From Phalacrocorax aristotelis (lineage: Eukaryota > Chordata > Aves > Suliformes > Phalacrocoracidae), in NCBI RefSeq assembly GCF_949628215.1, contig NC_134277.1:109571463-109635462 (forward strand): a stretch of 64,000 bases of DNA. The letters are read 5' to 3'. Within the stretch, counting starts at the first letter, position 1, and the number at the start of each line of letters is the position of its first letter. The position numbers and the translations under genes were made by a program. Shown here piece by piece: positions 1 through 12,545 of the stretch. The notes beneath the pieces are model-generated. The model was not told the origin of the DNA and ran no database searches. It saw only the letters and a program-made list of their open reading frames with translations.

Positions 1-3000
1 TCAAAGAGACAGAGGTATTAATTCCTCGCTATTAACAACTCAGTTTCAGCAAGTTCTTGCCACAACTGTTTTCACAGCCTCTCAATTTATTATGTTAATA
101 AAACAGTGGCACCAGACATGAAAATTCCTATTTCCACGTCTGATGAAGAATTTACTCCATTGATAGTATCTACACAGTCCCTTTACTTGTGTTTTCTTGC
201 TTAATTCTAGCTCCAAAATGAAATACATCCATACTGTATGAAGAAAAGGCAGAGAATAATGACACTTTGCAAAAATAAATTACATGAGGAGCCATCTAAT
301 ATCATTAGGCACTTACATCTTTCATGTACAGAGTATGGATACAGTGATCCAGCTAAGCAATTTACTCAGGGTACATCTACTCCTTGCCTTGGGCCACAGT
401 GCAGAGATCTCTGAAGCAGCCCTAAATAAGCTGATGCAAAGACTGTGAGAAGCATAACAGGCACTGACGCTGCTGTCACTTAGCCCAAATACAATACCAT
501 ATTTAGTTAGCTAGATTATCTGGGAGCCTCAAGTCAGTCCCTGAGCCATATTTTCCTTTGTTATGCAGGGATATTGAATCTAGTCATGGGATCTCTAGCA
601 CTGTCCTCTTACCCCAGAGTCATCAAGTATGCAAACAGCCCCGCAGATTTCAGAAAGGCAGTTTACACTTGTAAAGAGCAGACCGTTCTTAGGAGTTTGC
701 TTGAACTGGAGACTAAATCAAGAATGCTGCCATGAAGTTAATAAACAGCAGGTGCCAGTTAACTACAGACTTTTTCAAAGAAAAACCTGCAAACTGAAAA
801 GGATGCCCTCAGACCATCTGACTGCAGACAGACTAGGGGGATTTTAGACCAGATGGCTACCTGTAGGGTACTGTAAAAAGCTATACTTGTTTTCATCCAT
901 CACCGATTTTCTTTTTCCCTCAGGATGAATTAATTTTAAATTTAGTCTGTGTCTGTGTTCAGAGGAGTGTGTTACTGCAGGAAGCACAAGCGCTGCTTAT
1001 CACTAGCTGCTATGGAAGTCCATGGTTACTTAAGGAAGAAGTTCTCAGTGGACCCATAATGCTACTAGACTGGAGCAGTAGGTTGGTGAAGGAGTAAAAT
1101 TGGAAAGAAAACCATTATAAGCACAACAAAAAACTGCCTCATCTGCAGCACAAGCAATACAAAACAGTAGTAGAGGATCACTGAGAGCTAATCAGCAACA
1201 GCCCTAATGTCCCCAACAAATCGGGAGTCAAATGTGCCTTAGTAGAGAAGTAGAAAAGACTTTAAGTGATTCCTACCCTAGACAAGAAAAATAATTTCTG
1301 TAGAATAGAAATGGCTTCCATTGGTTTTATAAATACCTGAAGTTGTAGCAAAATATTAGCTTAAAACTGTGGATGTCATTAACAAATCTCCGTCTAATTT
1401 CCATGTGCTTGCACGTTTAAGAGCAATAAATGGTGTTTTGTATTCTAACTTCCCTTTTTGCAGAGAATTTTTGAACTCCCCCAGAAAACAATAGGGACAA
1501 TTCGACACAACCTTCTGTCTTTGCCTTGTTTGTGGTTTTGCCAAGGCACCTGTGTAATTAATAACATGTTTAGACTACCAGTGTCTTTTCTAATCCTTGA
1601 GCTACAGTCTGAGCATGGAGGGTGCTTCCCTCTGGAACCACTGAGCCCTACACTACAGGCCAAAAGTGAAAGAAGGGGGATGTCAATGCTCATACCAGAG
1701 TATCTGGTAGGAATTCCAGGGTCAAAACTGTTAAGCTGAACAATCCATAGTTTGTCAAGTTGAATTACATTGGTCACTTCAGTCTAGAGGTACTTTGCTG
1801 TATCTTTGTACAAGTGATATCCTGCCTCTGCCTTACAAAGTTTCCCTGTCTGAAAAGTATTTCAAAAGAAAGCAGATACTATATTGAAAGTACAGTTAAA
1901 TTAAAACTTCCATAGGAGACTGTAGAAACCCATCAAGCACAACTTTTAAAGTGTGCTTCCCCTGTGGCCTGGCTTATTAGAAAAGCAATGCCATTCTAAT
2001 AAAGCCTTACTTTACATCAGCTAAGTCTGCTGCTAACATCCAAGTCAGCAGCAATAAATATGACACCCTTAAGCCTTGAAATCCTATTAACTGTGACTGT
2101 TTCAGTTAATTAATAAAGAAAATGGGTTGCATTTGGTTTGTTATCAGAGGACAGTCCTAAGAAGTACAAGACTTTCAAAGGACCAAGGATGAATTAATAG
2201 GAACTACTAGTGTTTAAAGTGCTCTCAAACAGTTTGAAAAAGCCTCCAAACGCTTTCAGGTCCTGCAAGTCGCCATGCCCCACTCCCTATCCTTAACCTA
2301 TGTTTTAGCAATGTATTTATTTATTTATTCAGATTCTATTCACTGCAGTGATCACAGATGCTGCTTCAGAGTTTTCTGCAAAGAGATTCTGTACCTGTTA
2401 CAAAGATACCACTCACGGGCCGCTGGCCACAGCCCAGAAACTAGGGAAAAAATAAAAAAGATAAAGGAATACACCCAATTGTCTTTATCACCCTGAGGGA
2501 TCAACCTCATCAGCAAACACTGCACTGGTATCTGAATACTTCCTTCTGTGTTTTCACTGTGTCTGGGCTCCAGGGGAGGGGAGGAAGATTCAGGGCTGGA
2601 AATCCACCTTCTGAGAGCAGGAAACACCCTGCCTGCCCTTGCAGCCCAGTGGGGACTCCAGAGTCACGACTGGTATCACAGCACAGGGCATAACCCTTTC
2701 TCTCAGGTTTGGTACATGAGAAAAAGTAGCTTGCAACTATCCTACCACATCATGTTACACCATGGATGTCTTTTTGGTGACTCAGAGGCCAGTTCTTCAG
2801 ATTGTGTGGTGACTTCACAGAAATGCTTCTTAACCGCAAAGGGACGAAATCAGTATTTTAGAGCTCTACCTTCATCTTTAACCTCATCTTTAGCTCTCTA
2901 CCTTCACCCTCAGGGTGATACTATGCTTCTGCAGGCAATCTTGCAGCAACGGTTGGTGATTTCATTCATTAGTGTTTGCAAAATACTTTGAGACTCTCAG

Positions 3001-4796
3001 AAAGGAGATGCTACTGTATTCTAAAATTTTGCTTAATTAGCTCTGTTCGGAAGTTATTTTACCCAGTCAAGTTGAAAGATTAAAAATATCATAGAAAGGT
3101 AAACTGCAGTACAAAACAAAACAAAAATCAGTTTGGAGATGGTTGAATACCCCCCTATTTCTCTATGGAGAAGGCTTATTACATCTCTTCCAACGTGCAT
3201 GACTGTCAGGGCCCCACGCATACCCCCCTCCCAGGGCTGGACTGTGGGGGGCGAGGGGACCTGCTGCAGGCACTGGTGACCTAGGACAAGGTCTGGGAGC
3301 AGCCTTCCCAGGGCCTTTCCTCTACCAACTCTGTTAGTTCACCACAGATTTCCTTCATTATTATTAGCCATATTCTTGTCATTACATGCTTTTTTTTCAC
3401 AGCAGTAACAGTGGCAATTCACTAGCCATTTTTAATTCAGCAAATTTTAATTTTAAAGTAGGTGTAATCCCAGGTGTCCAGCCTCCCTGGTTCTTTCTTT
3501 GCTCTGGTTCTTCACTGAGTATTAAACCTTTCATTATTCAGTCCAGTTATTTATTACCCTCTTTACAAATTCAGTACTATCTTCTAACTGACATTTTCAA
3601 TGAAAGGTCATCTGAAATACACACCGTGTTCCTTGTATCACCTGCCTTCACCTCTAAAGGTCCACCAGAGCTAATGTTGTGCTTGTCATCTGTTTACTCA
3701 TTACATTGTGCAATAGGCCTTTGATCCCCAGCTTGTCTGTATGCCAGGACTGCCTCCTGAGAGGTAGCTCTAGGGTGGCTTTCCTCTTTTCCATTCCTTT
3801 CGAATTAAGGTGGATATGTTTTCAATATCCTCCACTCTAAATACAGTTCCAGTGTATTGCTTAAAATGCCACAGCTAAGGTCAGTAATTAATCGCACATG
3901 ACTGGAGCACCAGGCATGTGGCCAGCAAAACCAAGGAGCTGAAAGAGGAGCTGGGACCCTAAATCTGCCTGTCACCAGTCTTACCTAAAGTTCTCACACA
4001 TTCCAGTTTTCTGGAAGCTGAGCACTTCTGCTTTGGGCTACAGACTGCAGATCACATCTTAAAAATAAGTTGTCCAGTCCAAATCAGCCAAAAAGATGTT
4101 TCTGCACTTGTTTCACCAGGGGGACTGTAAGGCTTTTGCAGAGTGTAACTAAAACAGCAGGCTACACATCAAATACTATTTTTACCCTTGCAAAGTTTTC
4201 CTTCAAAAACACACCTCCAGATTCAGAGATGGCTGTGCCAATGTCCCTTTTCATAGTGAAAACCTGAATATTTAGCAGCTTCACTGCTAATATTAGCATC
4301 TCACAGCTTCACTGTGAGATGAAAGACCTGGACTTCATTCAAGGACTTACCTCCTACCTCTTCATTTTTTATGCACTTTATGCAGGGACATGAACTGTCA
4401 TTGAAACTGCACTTGAAATTCAAGTCATTCATCTCTATCCTCTGCCATTTGAAAGAAGGGCTTTTTAAGCACATGGTTTACAAACTGTGATTACCAAGCA
4501 GACCACTTAAGCCCAGGAGAAGTTGGAGGTTTAACCTACCTTTTCCAAGTGTGTTAAGCATGTTCCCTATGAGCTGATTTTGCAGAGACCCCCAGTCAGA
4601 GCACTGGATCCTGGTGGCCCACTGGCTGCAGTATTGGTCAGAGGAATGTGAGAAATAAATGTATTTGTTGTCACACTGATTTTCCACTAATGTTTAAGAT
4701 ATTGTTATTTTCCTTTCCAAGGAAGATGGAGCTAAAGAGCTACCACATCCTGAATACCTACCACATACCTTTGTGGGGAGAAGATGTCTTCATGAC
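1..4796. other. Non-coding stretch without a supported gene
   Basis: No gene, RNA gene or recognised transposon can be supported here. The longest open frame is 147 codons at 2548-2991 (+). It has no recognisable domain and uneven composition, and is treated as chance. Base composition is ordinary AT-rich vertebrate intergenic sequence, with a short GC-rich patch near 3210-3320. If synteny with mammals holds, this side lies downstream of MC5R, toward MC2R, but no MC2R coding sequence was seen. Confidence 0.6.
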
Positions 4797-5474
4797 AATA
4801 CAGGCTGGGGAATGAAAGGATTGAGAGCAGCCTTGCAGAGAAGGACTTGGGGTACTGGTGAACAAAAAGCCGGACACGAGCCAACAATGTGCGCTTGTAG
4901 CCCAGAAGGCCAAATGTATCCTGGGCTGCATCAAAAGAAGCGTGGCCAGCAGGTTGAGGGAGGTGATTCTGTTGCTCTACTCTGCCCTGGTGACCCCTTA
5001 GCACAGAAAGCACATGGACCTGTTGGAGCAGGTCCAGAGGAGGGCCACAAAAATGATCCAGGGGCTGAAGCACCTCTCCTATGAGGACAGGCTGAGAGAA
5101 GGCTGCGGGGAGACCTTATAACAGCCTTCCAGTACTTAAAGGGGGACTATAGGAAAGATGAGGGCAACCTCTTTAGCAAGGCCATTTGTCACAGGACAAG
5201 GGATAATGATCTTAAACTAAAAGAGCATAGATTTAGACTAGATATAAGGAAAAACATTTTTACAATGAGGGTGATGAAACACTGGAACAGGTTTCCTAGA
5301 GAGGTGGTAGATGCCCCATCCCTAGAAACATTCAAGGTCAGGTTAGACAGGGCTCTGAGCAACCTGATCTAGTTGAAGATGTCCCTAATGACTGCAGGAC
5401 GGTTGGACTAGATGACCTCTGAAGGTCCCTTCCAACCTAAAACATTCTATGATTCTATAAATCTATGATTCTAA
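4797..5474 (+). mobile_element. CR1 LINE, 5'-truncated 3' part
   Basis: This is the 3' end of a CR1 non-LTR retrotransposon in plus orientation. It carries the C-terminal ORF2 region (frames decayed), including the conserved stretches around 'gtccagaggagggccac' and 'aggacaggctgagag'. It ends in the CR1 hallmark: 'ggtcccttccaacc' followed by repeats of the ATTCTATG type at 5447-5474. Compared with the other copies here, a segment around 4985-5010 is missing or rearranged. The 5' border is set where similarity to other CR1 copies begins and is good to about 20 bases. It lies 217 bp upstream of a second, more recent CR1 in the same orientation. Confidence 0.9.
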
Positions 5475-5690
5475 GACACTTCAGTGGCATGGGATTCAGT
5501 CACATCTGGTGAGGTCCTTGCACTCAAGTGAATCTTTCTCTAAACTGAATTTGGCACAAGTTTGTCTACCAGGACATTTTTTAATGCATCCCAGCCCTCA
5601 CAGCAGGAAAAGGCAATTCATATTCATCTTCTTAAGAGTGAAGTGTGAACTTTGCTTCCCCAAGCTCCACCACTGTATGAGCAGAAAGTG

Positions 5691-6519
5691 GGTGCTGAGG
5701 GAGCTGGTGGATGCTGTTGCTAAGCCACCCTCCATCATCTCTGAAAGGTCCTGGAGGACAGGAGAGGTGCCCAGGGACTGGACAGTAGCTCATGTCACTC
5801 CAATCTTCAAAAAGGGCAAGAAGGAGGACCCGGGGAACTATAGGCCAGTCAGCCTCACTTCTTCAGCTGGAAAGGTGATGGACCAGTTCATCCTGGAGGT
5901 CATCTCCAGGCTTGTAGGGGAAAAGAAGGTATTCAGAAGTAGTCAACATGGATTCATCAAGGGACAATCATGCTTGACCAACCTGATAGCCTTCTATGAT
6001 GTCATGACTGGCTAGGTTGATGAAGGGAGAGCAGTGGATATTGTCTATCTCAACTTCAGTAAGGCTTTTGACACTGTCTCCCAAAGCATCCTTACAGGCA
6101 AGCTAAGGAAGTGTGGGCTGGATGAGAGGACAGTGAGGTGGATAGACAACTGGCTCAACAACAGAATTCAGAGGGTTGTGATCAATGGAGCAGAGTCTGG
6201 ATGGAGGCCTGTCACTATTGGTGTTCCCCAGGGGCCTGTGCTGGGTCCAGTCCTGTTTAATATATTCATCAATGACCTGGATGAAAGGACAGAGCGTAAC
6301 CTCAGCAAGTTTGCGGATGATACCAAGCTGGGAGGAGTGGCTGATACACCAGAAGGCTGTGCTCCCATCAAAGAGGACCTGGACAGGCTGGAGAGCTGGG
6401 CCAAGGGGAACCTCATGAAATTCAACAAAAGCAAGTGCAAGATCCTGTACCTGGAGAGGAACAAACCCACACACCAGTACAGGTTGGGGGCTGACCTGCT
6501 GGAAAAACAGCTCCACTGA
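5691..6519 (+). pseudogene. CR1 ORF2 reverse transcriptase fragment (broken)
   Basis: This is part of the RT domain of CR1 ORF2. Visible motifs in order are 'GEVPRDW...VTPIFKKG' and 'GNYRPVSLTS' (fingers), 'AFDTVS' with the first catalytic Asp, '[20 protein letters not shown]', and 'FADDTKL', the catalytic FADD box. An in-frame TAG at 6013-6015 splits the region. The frame ends at TGA 6517-6519, beyond which homology continues in another frame. The stops exclude function. The same two lesions occur in the copy at 26230-27732. The N-terminal codons before 5691 in this frame are flanking DNA, not CR1. Confidence 0.9.
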
Positions 6520-7196
6520 GAAGGACTTCAGAGTTCTGGTGGACGGCAAGCTGACCATAAGCCAGCAGTATGCTCAAGAAGGGCAACAGTATCCTGGGGT
6601 GCATTAAAAGGAGTGTGGCCAGCGGGTTGAGGAAGGTTATCCTCCCCCTCTACTCCACCCTAGTGAGGCCACATCAGCAGTACTGCATCCAGTTTTGGGC
6701 CCCCCAGTTTAAGAAGGACGTGGAACTGCTTGAGCAAGTCCAGTGGAGAGCTACCAAGACGTTCAGGGGACTGGAGCATCTCCCTTATGAGGAAAGGCTG
6801 AGAGTCTTGGGTTTGTTCACCCTGGAGAAGAGAAGACTATGGGGGGATTTCATCAATACCTATAAATATCTAAAGGGTGAGTGTCAGGATGGTGGGACTA
6901 GGCTCTTTTCAATAGTGCCCAATGGCAGGACAAGGGGCAATGGGCACAAGTTGGAACACAGGAAGTTCCAGATAAACATGAGGAAAAACTTCTTTCCTGT
7001 GAGGGTGCCAGAGCAGTGGCACAGGCTGCCCAGGGAGGTTGTGGAGTCTCCTTCCCTGGAGACATTCAAAACCCATCTGGACGCCTTCCTGTGCCCCCTG
7101 CTCTGGGTGTGCCTTCTCAAGCAGGGGAGTTGGACAAGGTGATCTCCTGAGGTCCCTTCCAACCCCTATCATGCTGCGATTCTGTGATTCTGTGAA
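5691..7196 (+). mobile_element. CR1 LINE, 5'-truncated copy carrying the RT region (copy B)
   Basis: This CR1 fragment starts abruptly in the reverse transcriptase region of ORF2 and runs to a typical 3' end with ATTCTGTG repeats (7180-7196). The 5' border is exact by comparison: from 5691 the sequence is almost identical to 26230 onward in the other large CR1 of this window, and upstream it is unrelated. The two copies share inactivating changes (stops at 6013-6015 and 6517-6519). They differ strongly only in a patch at about 6645-6735. 5' truncation is the normal outcome of target-primed reverse transcription. Confidence 0.95.
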
Positions 7197-10100
7197 TTTC
7201 CTCTCCTTGTTATAGCCAGGGCTCTTTATGTCGTCCAGGAAAAACTTTTGGGAAAGAGCTACTTTTGGTTTTAGTGATGTATCTCTGAGCTGAGGTCAAT
7301 GTTAGCACTACTAATAATGATGTTGCTATAGATTTAAAACACAGTATAAGCATATTTCCCGCTACCCTTTGAAAGGAAAAAATATGCTGGACAGATTCCC
7401 CTGACTTTAAAAAAGCACAAGGAACCTGTGAAGCAGAAATAATCATAAGGCCTATGTAAGTCTATCCCAGCACTATGAACTGCTGGGATGTAGAAATTCA
7501 GGGATTTAGGTCCTGACTCAAAGCCAATGTAAATCTTTCTGGAAAGCAGTTCAGAGCAAAGCTATGAAAAACACAAGGCATAATACAAAGATGATAGATA
7601 TTCCCAAGGTCATTTTTTCATGGTAGATGAAGTAAGTATGAAGTTTCTATGCAAGATACAAAAGCCAATGAAAAAGCTAATTTACAGACAATACCAGTAT
7701 TGTTTACCAAAAGTAACTGTGTACTGTTAAAAACTGGCAAACTAGAGACAAAAATTAATCCCATTTTCTTTGTGTATTTTTGTTTTGTTTTGTGGCTGTT
7801 ACTTAGGGCATTTATTCAACAAGGCATCAAAAAAGTTCATTTGGTGCCTTTGAAAATCATCCAGAGCCAGCAAACAAAGCTTATAGTTCCAATTCTCATC
7901 TTGCTTTAATCAGGTGTAAAACAAATCTAATTGAAAGGAAAGGAGTAACAAATCACCATCTGGAGGTAGCTGCACTAATAACATTCTTACCACCCTTCTC
8001 AAAGAAATTATGAGCTTCCAGGAGAAATTTGTGTCTATACTTAGGGTCCCTGATCCTCAGACACCCAGGGCATGGCTGGGACCAGTGCAAGGCCATACCA
8101 GCCTCTGTGGCCAGGCTTCCTTCCCATCAGAGGTAGGGAAATGGAAGCTGTGTCCATCAGAGGAGTTCTGCTACAGAGCTGGGACACGGCCAAGGCATGT
8201 ACTTGGACCTAGAAACACAGAAGCACTCCTAAGCACTGTATTTTTGGCATATGTTTTACATGCTGATGTATAAAAAAAAGCCCTCACCATTGAAAATATA
8301 AGCCTATTTAGAGAACAGAAAGTATGTGTTCCTATGAGCATTTGCAGAGAGGGAATTGTTTTAGAGACCTTGAAATCTTCCAAGTTATGGAGCATGCTCT
8401 ACTAAATGAAAGTGTATTGTTACATACCGCTAAGAAAAGAATCAAGAGCAAAACACGCGGTATCACCTGGCACTGTGGAAATTTGGTTTTCACCTATATC
8501 TGGATTATCATACGCTCATCGGGTCCCCCTGAGTCAGAAAGAATATAGTAGATCTAGGGGAACAACATAAGGACAACAAGGTATGAAAATACCAGTAGAG
8601 ATTAAATAGACTTGAATCCTTGTCTGGAAAAGAGAAAATTTATAGGGGAATATAAGGGAGTAGGATAATGAATGGCACAGGGAAAGTGAATGGGAAGCAG
8701 TTATTTATCTTCTTTACAACATAAGGACTCAGGGACATTAAGGAAAACTTCCAAGAAGATGTTTTATAAAAGGAAAAAAAAATCATTTTTCCAGAAAACA
8801 CATCTAAACTGTAAAACTTAATGTTACGAGGTGTTACAGATGAGCATAAAGAGATCCAAAAGTGATTAGGTAAATATTTGTAAGAAATATTAATTGAGAG
8901 CTATCAGTCACAAAGCTGTAAATATAACCTCCTGCCCAAGAAGTCCCTAAACCATAGCTTGCTGGAAGCTGTAAGGGTATTCTAGAGGATTACCATACAC
9001 ATGTCCAGACTTTGTATAATTCCCCTAAACATCTGCTCTTTATTTTGATGGAAATGCTTCACTCTCAGTGCTCAGTACAGCCAGTCACATGTTCTTAGGG
9101 TTTTTTAGGCAAGCAGCTCAAGAAGAAACCCTTCTAGGGATGGTGGTTAAGGACCATAAGGATTTACATTTTACTAGACAGTGTGACAGGTGCTAGGGAA
9201 ACTCTTTGTTCTGTCACACTGATTCACTATCCTTTTCAAAAGCTCAGGATGCAAAAATTACTTGTGGGTTGTTTTTTTTTTCCTTCTATTTCAGATTTAG
9301 ACTGTTGCTAATTTGTTCACAGATGGAGAAAATATGTGAGAAACAAGCTGCAAATTGGAAAGTAGTATAACAAATAAGTGGATGACAAAGAGCAGAAAGG
9401 TTAGGGAGAAAGAAACTATACATCCTCACATTTCCTTTGTTGATGTTATTCTTGATTGTACTCTGTATTCGGGAGTAAGAACTCACACACATGTAGGCAG
9501 GTATGTAAGTATAGACACACACATACATACCTCAGGTTCTCCTTTTCTGTCGTGTATGAAGAAAAAGCTGGATGCAAGCTGCACATGGCTCAGGTTGTAA
9601 TACATGATAAGATTAGCAAAGGAGAGACAGCATCTCACATGGAGATAGGCTAGCACAGAGACTCATGCAGGCATCTCCACTGCAGTCTGCACGACTTTCT
9701 GTCCCTGATGTGGAGATCCCCATTTCCACATCCATATTCCCATAAATTGTTCACACACCCTACCTAACAGGAAGGGCACTGTTTATGCAAACCAGCACAG
9801 CCGAAGACTGGGACCATCCATTGCAAACCCTGCATACGGCAATGGTCACCACGAGCTGGTCTCCTGTGCAAGAAGCTAACCAGCAACAGAAGGAGGATTT
9901 ACTGCAAGAGAGGCAGGAGAATCCACAACAAGGCTTTGAAGACAAAAGAGAGTCCTTTGAGACTGTGTGAGGGAGTTGATTGCTTTCCCACAGATGTATA
10001 AACCTTTTCTGCCTTCTTAAAGTTTGTGTGTATAGGAAATTCCCATGGTTTCTGCACTTATATTGCACAGGATTCCTGAAAAAAGCAACTGAAGTCTCCA

Positions 10101-12304
10101 GGGAGCCACTCAGAGGTTTTCTAAGAGGAAAAGCCTAAGCAGTAGGAATGTGCAACCTACTCTCAAAAGGGAGCTGGACACTGGTTGCATGGAAGTTGCA
10201 GGCCTGGATGTTATAGAGCTGAAAGCAATCATCCCTCCCAGCCCAGAGGCAGTGGCGGTATTACTGAGTAGTTAGAGCCCTTTGTGACAGACTTGTGCCT
10301 ATTTGGGAAGCAGCACTGGCCCAGGATCATAAACAACCTCTTTGCTCCATTCAGTTATGACTGGTTTGTGTGACAGGAGAGCTAAGGCTCTTGGAAAACT
10401 AGTATTTCCAGGTACCTTTCCAGGCCTGGAGAAAAGATTCAGATTTTCTTAATGATAGCATAGGAGCATGCTGGGTATGGGATTATCCAGGCAATGCCAT
10501 CATTTGCAAAAGCCAACCATCTACTTCAATCCACTAAAGCAAGGAAAACTTAGAGTAATATATGAAGTACTTCAGTGCGACCTGGGAACAGAGCAATATG
10601 CCTAGCCTACCATCAACTACCATTCACGTTATTATAGACTGAAGAATCCAGTCTTCTGCTTCACTAGATGAAGTTCTGGTGCAACCAGAACAATTCTGCA
10701 AACAGAAATGTTGGTTGGGTTTTCTTTTAATATTCTCCCTACTCCTACTAATGTATCTAAAATGCAGGTGTAATTTCACCACCCTTTGTGAGTTTATGGA
10801 AGTTGACTCCATCTGCAACAGCAGTGAGTTCAGAATAATTTCTTATTAAAAACTTTAAAATAGTGACACACAAGTTAGAAGCAGTGAAGCGTTCAGTCAT
10901 CAAAGCAGCAGTGGGCAATAGAAGTTGGTTTTGGAGCTCTGGGACAGAAATAGTGTGATCTGAACTTCTTTCCAATGACAGATACCGAACCATAAATGAC
11001 TGGCAATGTAAGCCATTAGCTATGGGGACACAGTGCGACGAGAGCCTAGCAGCTAATTTTTTCATGACTGCCCTTTGACAGCAAATTTCATACTTACACC
11101 ATGTTTGCTTCTCCCAATCTATCAGAATACTTAGTGTTTTCCAAGCTGTGGTAGAAGTGAAAGCATGCTAAATGTTGCTTTCATTCTGTGGCTAAGCAGG
11201 AGAAAGAAACAGATTAAAACATGTCATGGCCTCAGAAAGACACATATTTTAAAAGCATTCTTATAGTGTAAACAGCCTTTTTTTTTTTTTTTTTTTTTTT
11301 TTTTGCAGGAACCATTCTAGCCTGTTCTGGAGAATACAGGAATACATTTCACCCTTAAGCTGTCTTAGCTCCTACCTGTAAAGCTTATAATGAGGATGTG
11401 ATGCTGGCACCTAGAGGAACACAGGTATGAATGTAAATACATTGTATGAATCTGTAACTCTCTTCCATAATGTGTTTTTTAATAAGGCATGTGTTTAAAT
11501 TGAGAAGTGAAAGCCTGTAACGCAATATTCCCTCTGTAAGTAATCTGTAAGGTTAGCAGACATGTTACAATGAATAAACAATAATAGTGGGTTTTCCAGC
11601 AATCCAGTTTAATAGCTTCTTCATATATCTGTGTTTATACATCAAATAAACTTCCAACAAAAAAGTAATGTACAGTTCAAGAAAATACCCAAAGCTATTA
11701 CAGTTTTGGCTTCCTCTCTGTTGATTTACAATTATGTACAAGACTGCCTTATTTGCAATACCCAATGAAGATTTAGTGATTTATTTACAACATCAGCTGG
11801 TGCCTTTCATTATGCAATTGAACTGTCTCCTTCTTGCTGTTTATATTCATAGTAGCAAAAGCCCACTCTTAGGTACCATTTATGGATCGGGTTAAGAGGT
11901 GAACTGAAAGAAGGCAAGATTCTCACTACTGACCACAAACAAATCCCTGAAAGCCCATTTTCAGATATAGCTGAAGGAAGATTCCAGCACCTAGTGCACT
12001 CATATAACCATTAAATTTATAGTCAACATAATAAGGTGTCTCCACTGAGAAGAACATTCCCACTTATATCAGAGGGAGATATGTGAGAGCTGGAGGCAGT
12101 ATATATTTTAAGCTGCAGCAGACAAAAAGTATAAGGTGCTAAAGATGCACCCTGTTTACTCTGCCAGAGACCTCTACAGCAAATGAAGACACAAAGTATG
12201 CTCTCTTTTTAAACATGTGGAGGAGAAACTTTTCCAATTCTTCTTACACATGAGATTAAATTAGGAAGGGGGGGGAATAATTTTATCATAATATGCAAAC
12301 TGTT
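7197..12304. other. Non-coding stretch without a supported gene
   Basis: No gene is recognised. All open frames are under 105 codons and lack domains. There are short CA-rich patches near 9480-9530 and a 27-base T run at 11278-11304. This interval is downstream of MC5R in the sense of its transcription. A minus-strand AATAAA (plus-strand TTTATT at 11780-11785) lies about 2.1 kb past the MC5R stop and could be its poly(A) signal, but nothing else here supports that. Confidence 0.5.
11278..11304 (+). repeat. Poly-T tract (27 T)
   Basis: An uninterrupted run of 27 thymidines, followed by 'gcagg'. It could be a mononucleotide microsatellite or the A-tail of an old minus-strand retrocopy. No retrocopy body is recognisable next to it. 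Confidence 0.9.
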
Positions 12305-12545
12305 TCATAGAATCACAGAATAACTTGGGTTGGAAGGGACCTGTGGAGGTAATCTGTTCCAAATCATTCAAAGGAGGGCCAGATTGTTCAGGGCTGTGTC
12401 CAGTCAAGTTCTGAGTATCTCCAAGGATGGATATTGCACAACCACTGGTCACCTGTTTCCATGTTTGACTACCATTATGGTAAAAAAAATTTCATAACAC
12501 CTGATCAGGACTTCCACCTTGAAGGTATAACCTGAGGCCCATTGA
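12305..12545 (-). mobile_element. CR1 LINE 3' end, minus orientation
   Basis: The sequence opens with 'catagaatcacagaat', continues with 'gggttggaagggacctgtgg', and runs on in the pattern of a reverse-complemented CR1 3' end. It is an old, diverged fragment of about 240 bp. The distal border near 12545 is approximate. It lies 1.4 kb downstream of the MC5R stop codon. Confidence 0.85.

Noticed and set aside
2548-2991. 147-codon plus-strand open frame
   Set aside because: No domain, no splice or start context and uneven composition; likely chance in a long non-coding stretch.
9480-9535. CA-rich microsatellite
   Set aside because: Only short, interrupted CA/TACA units; too weak to call as a microsatellite.
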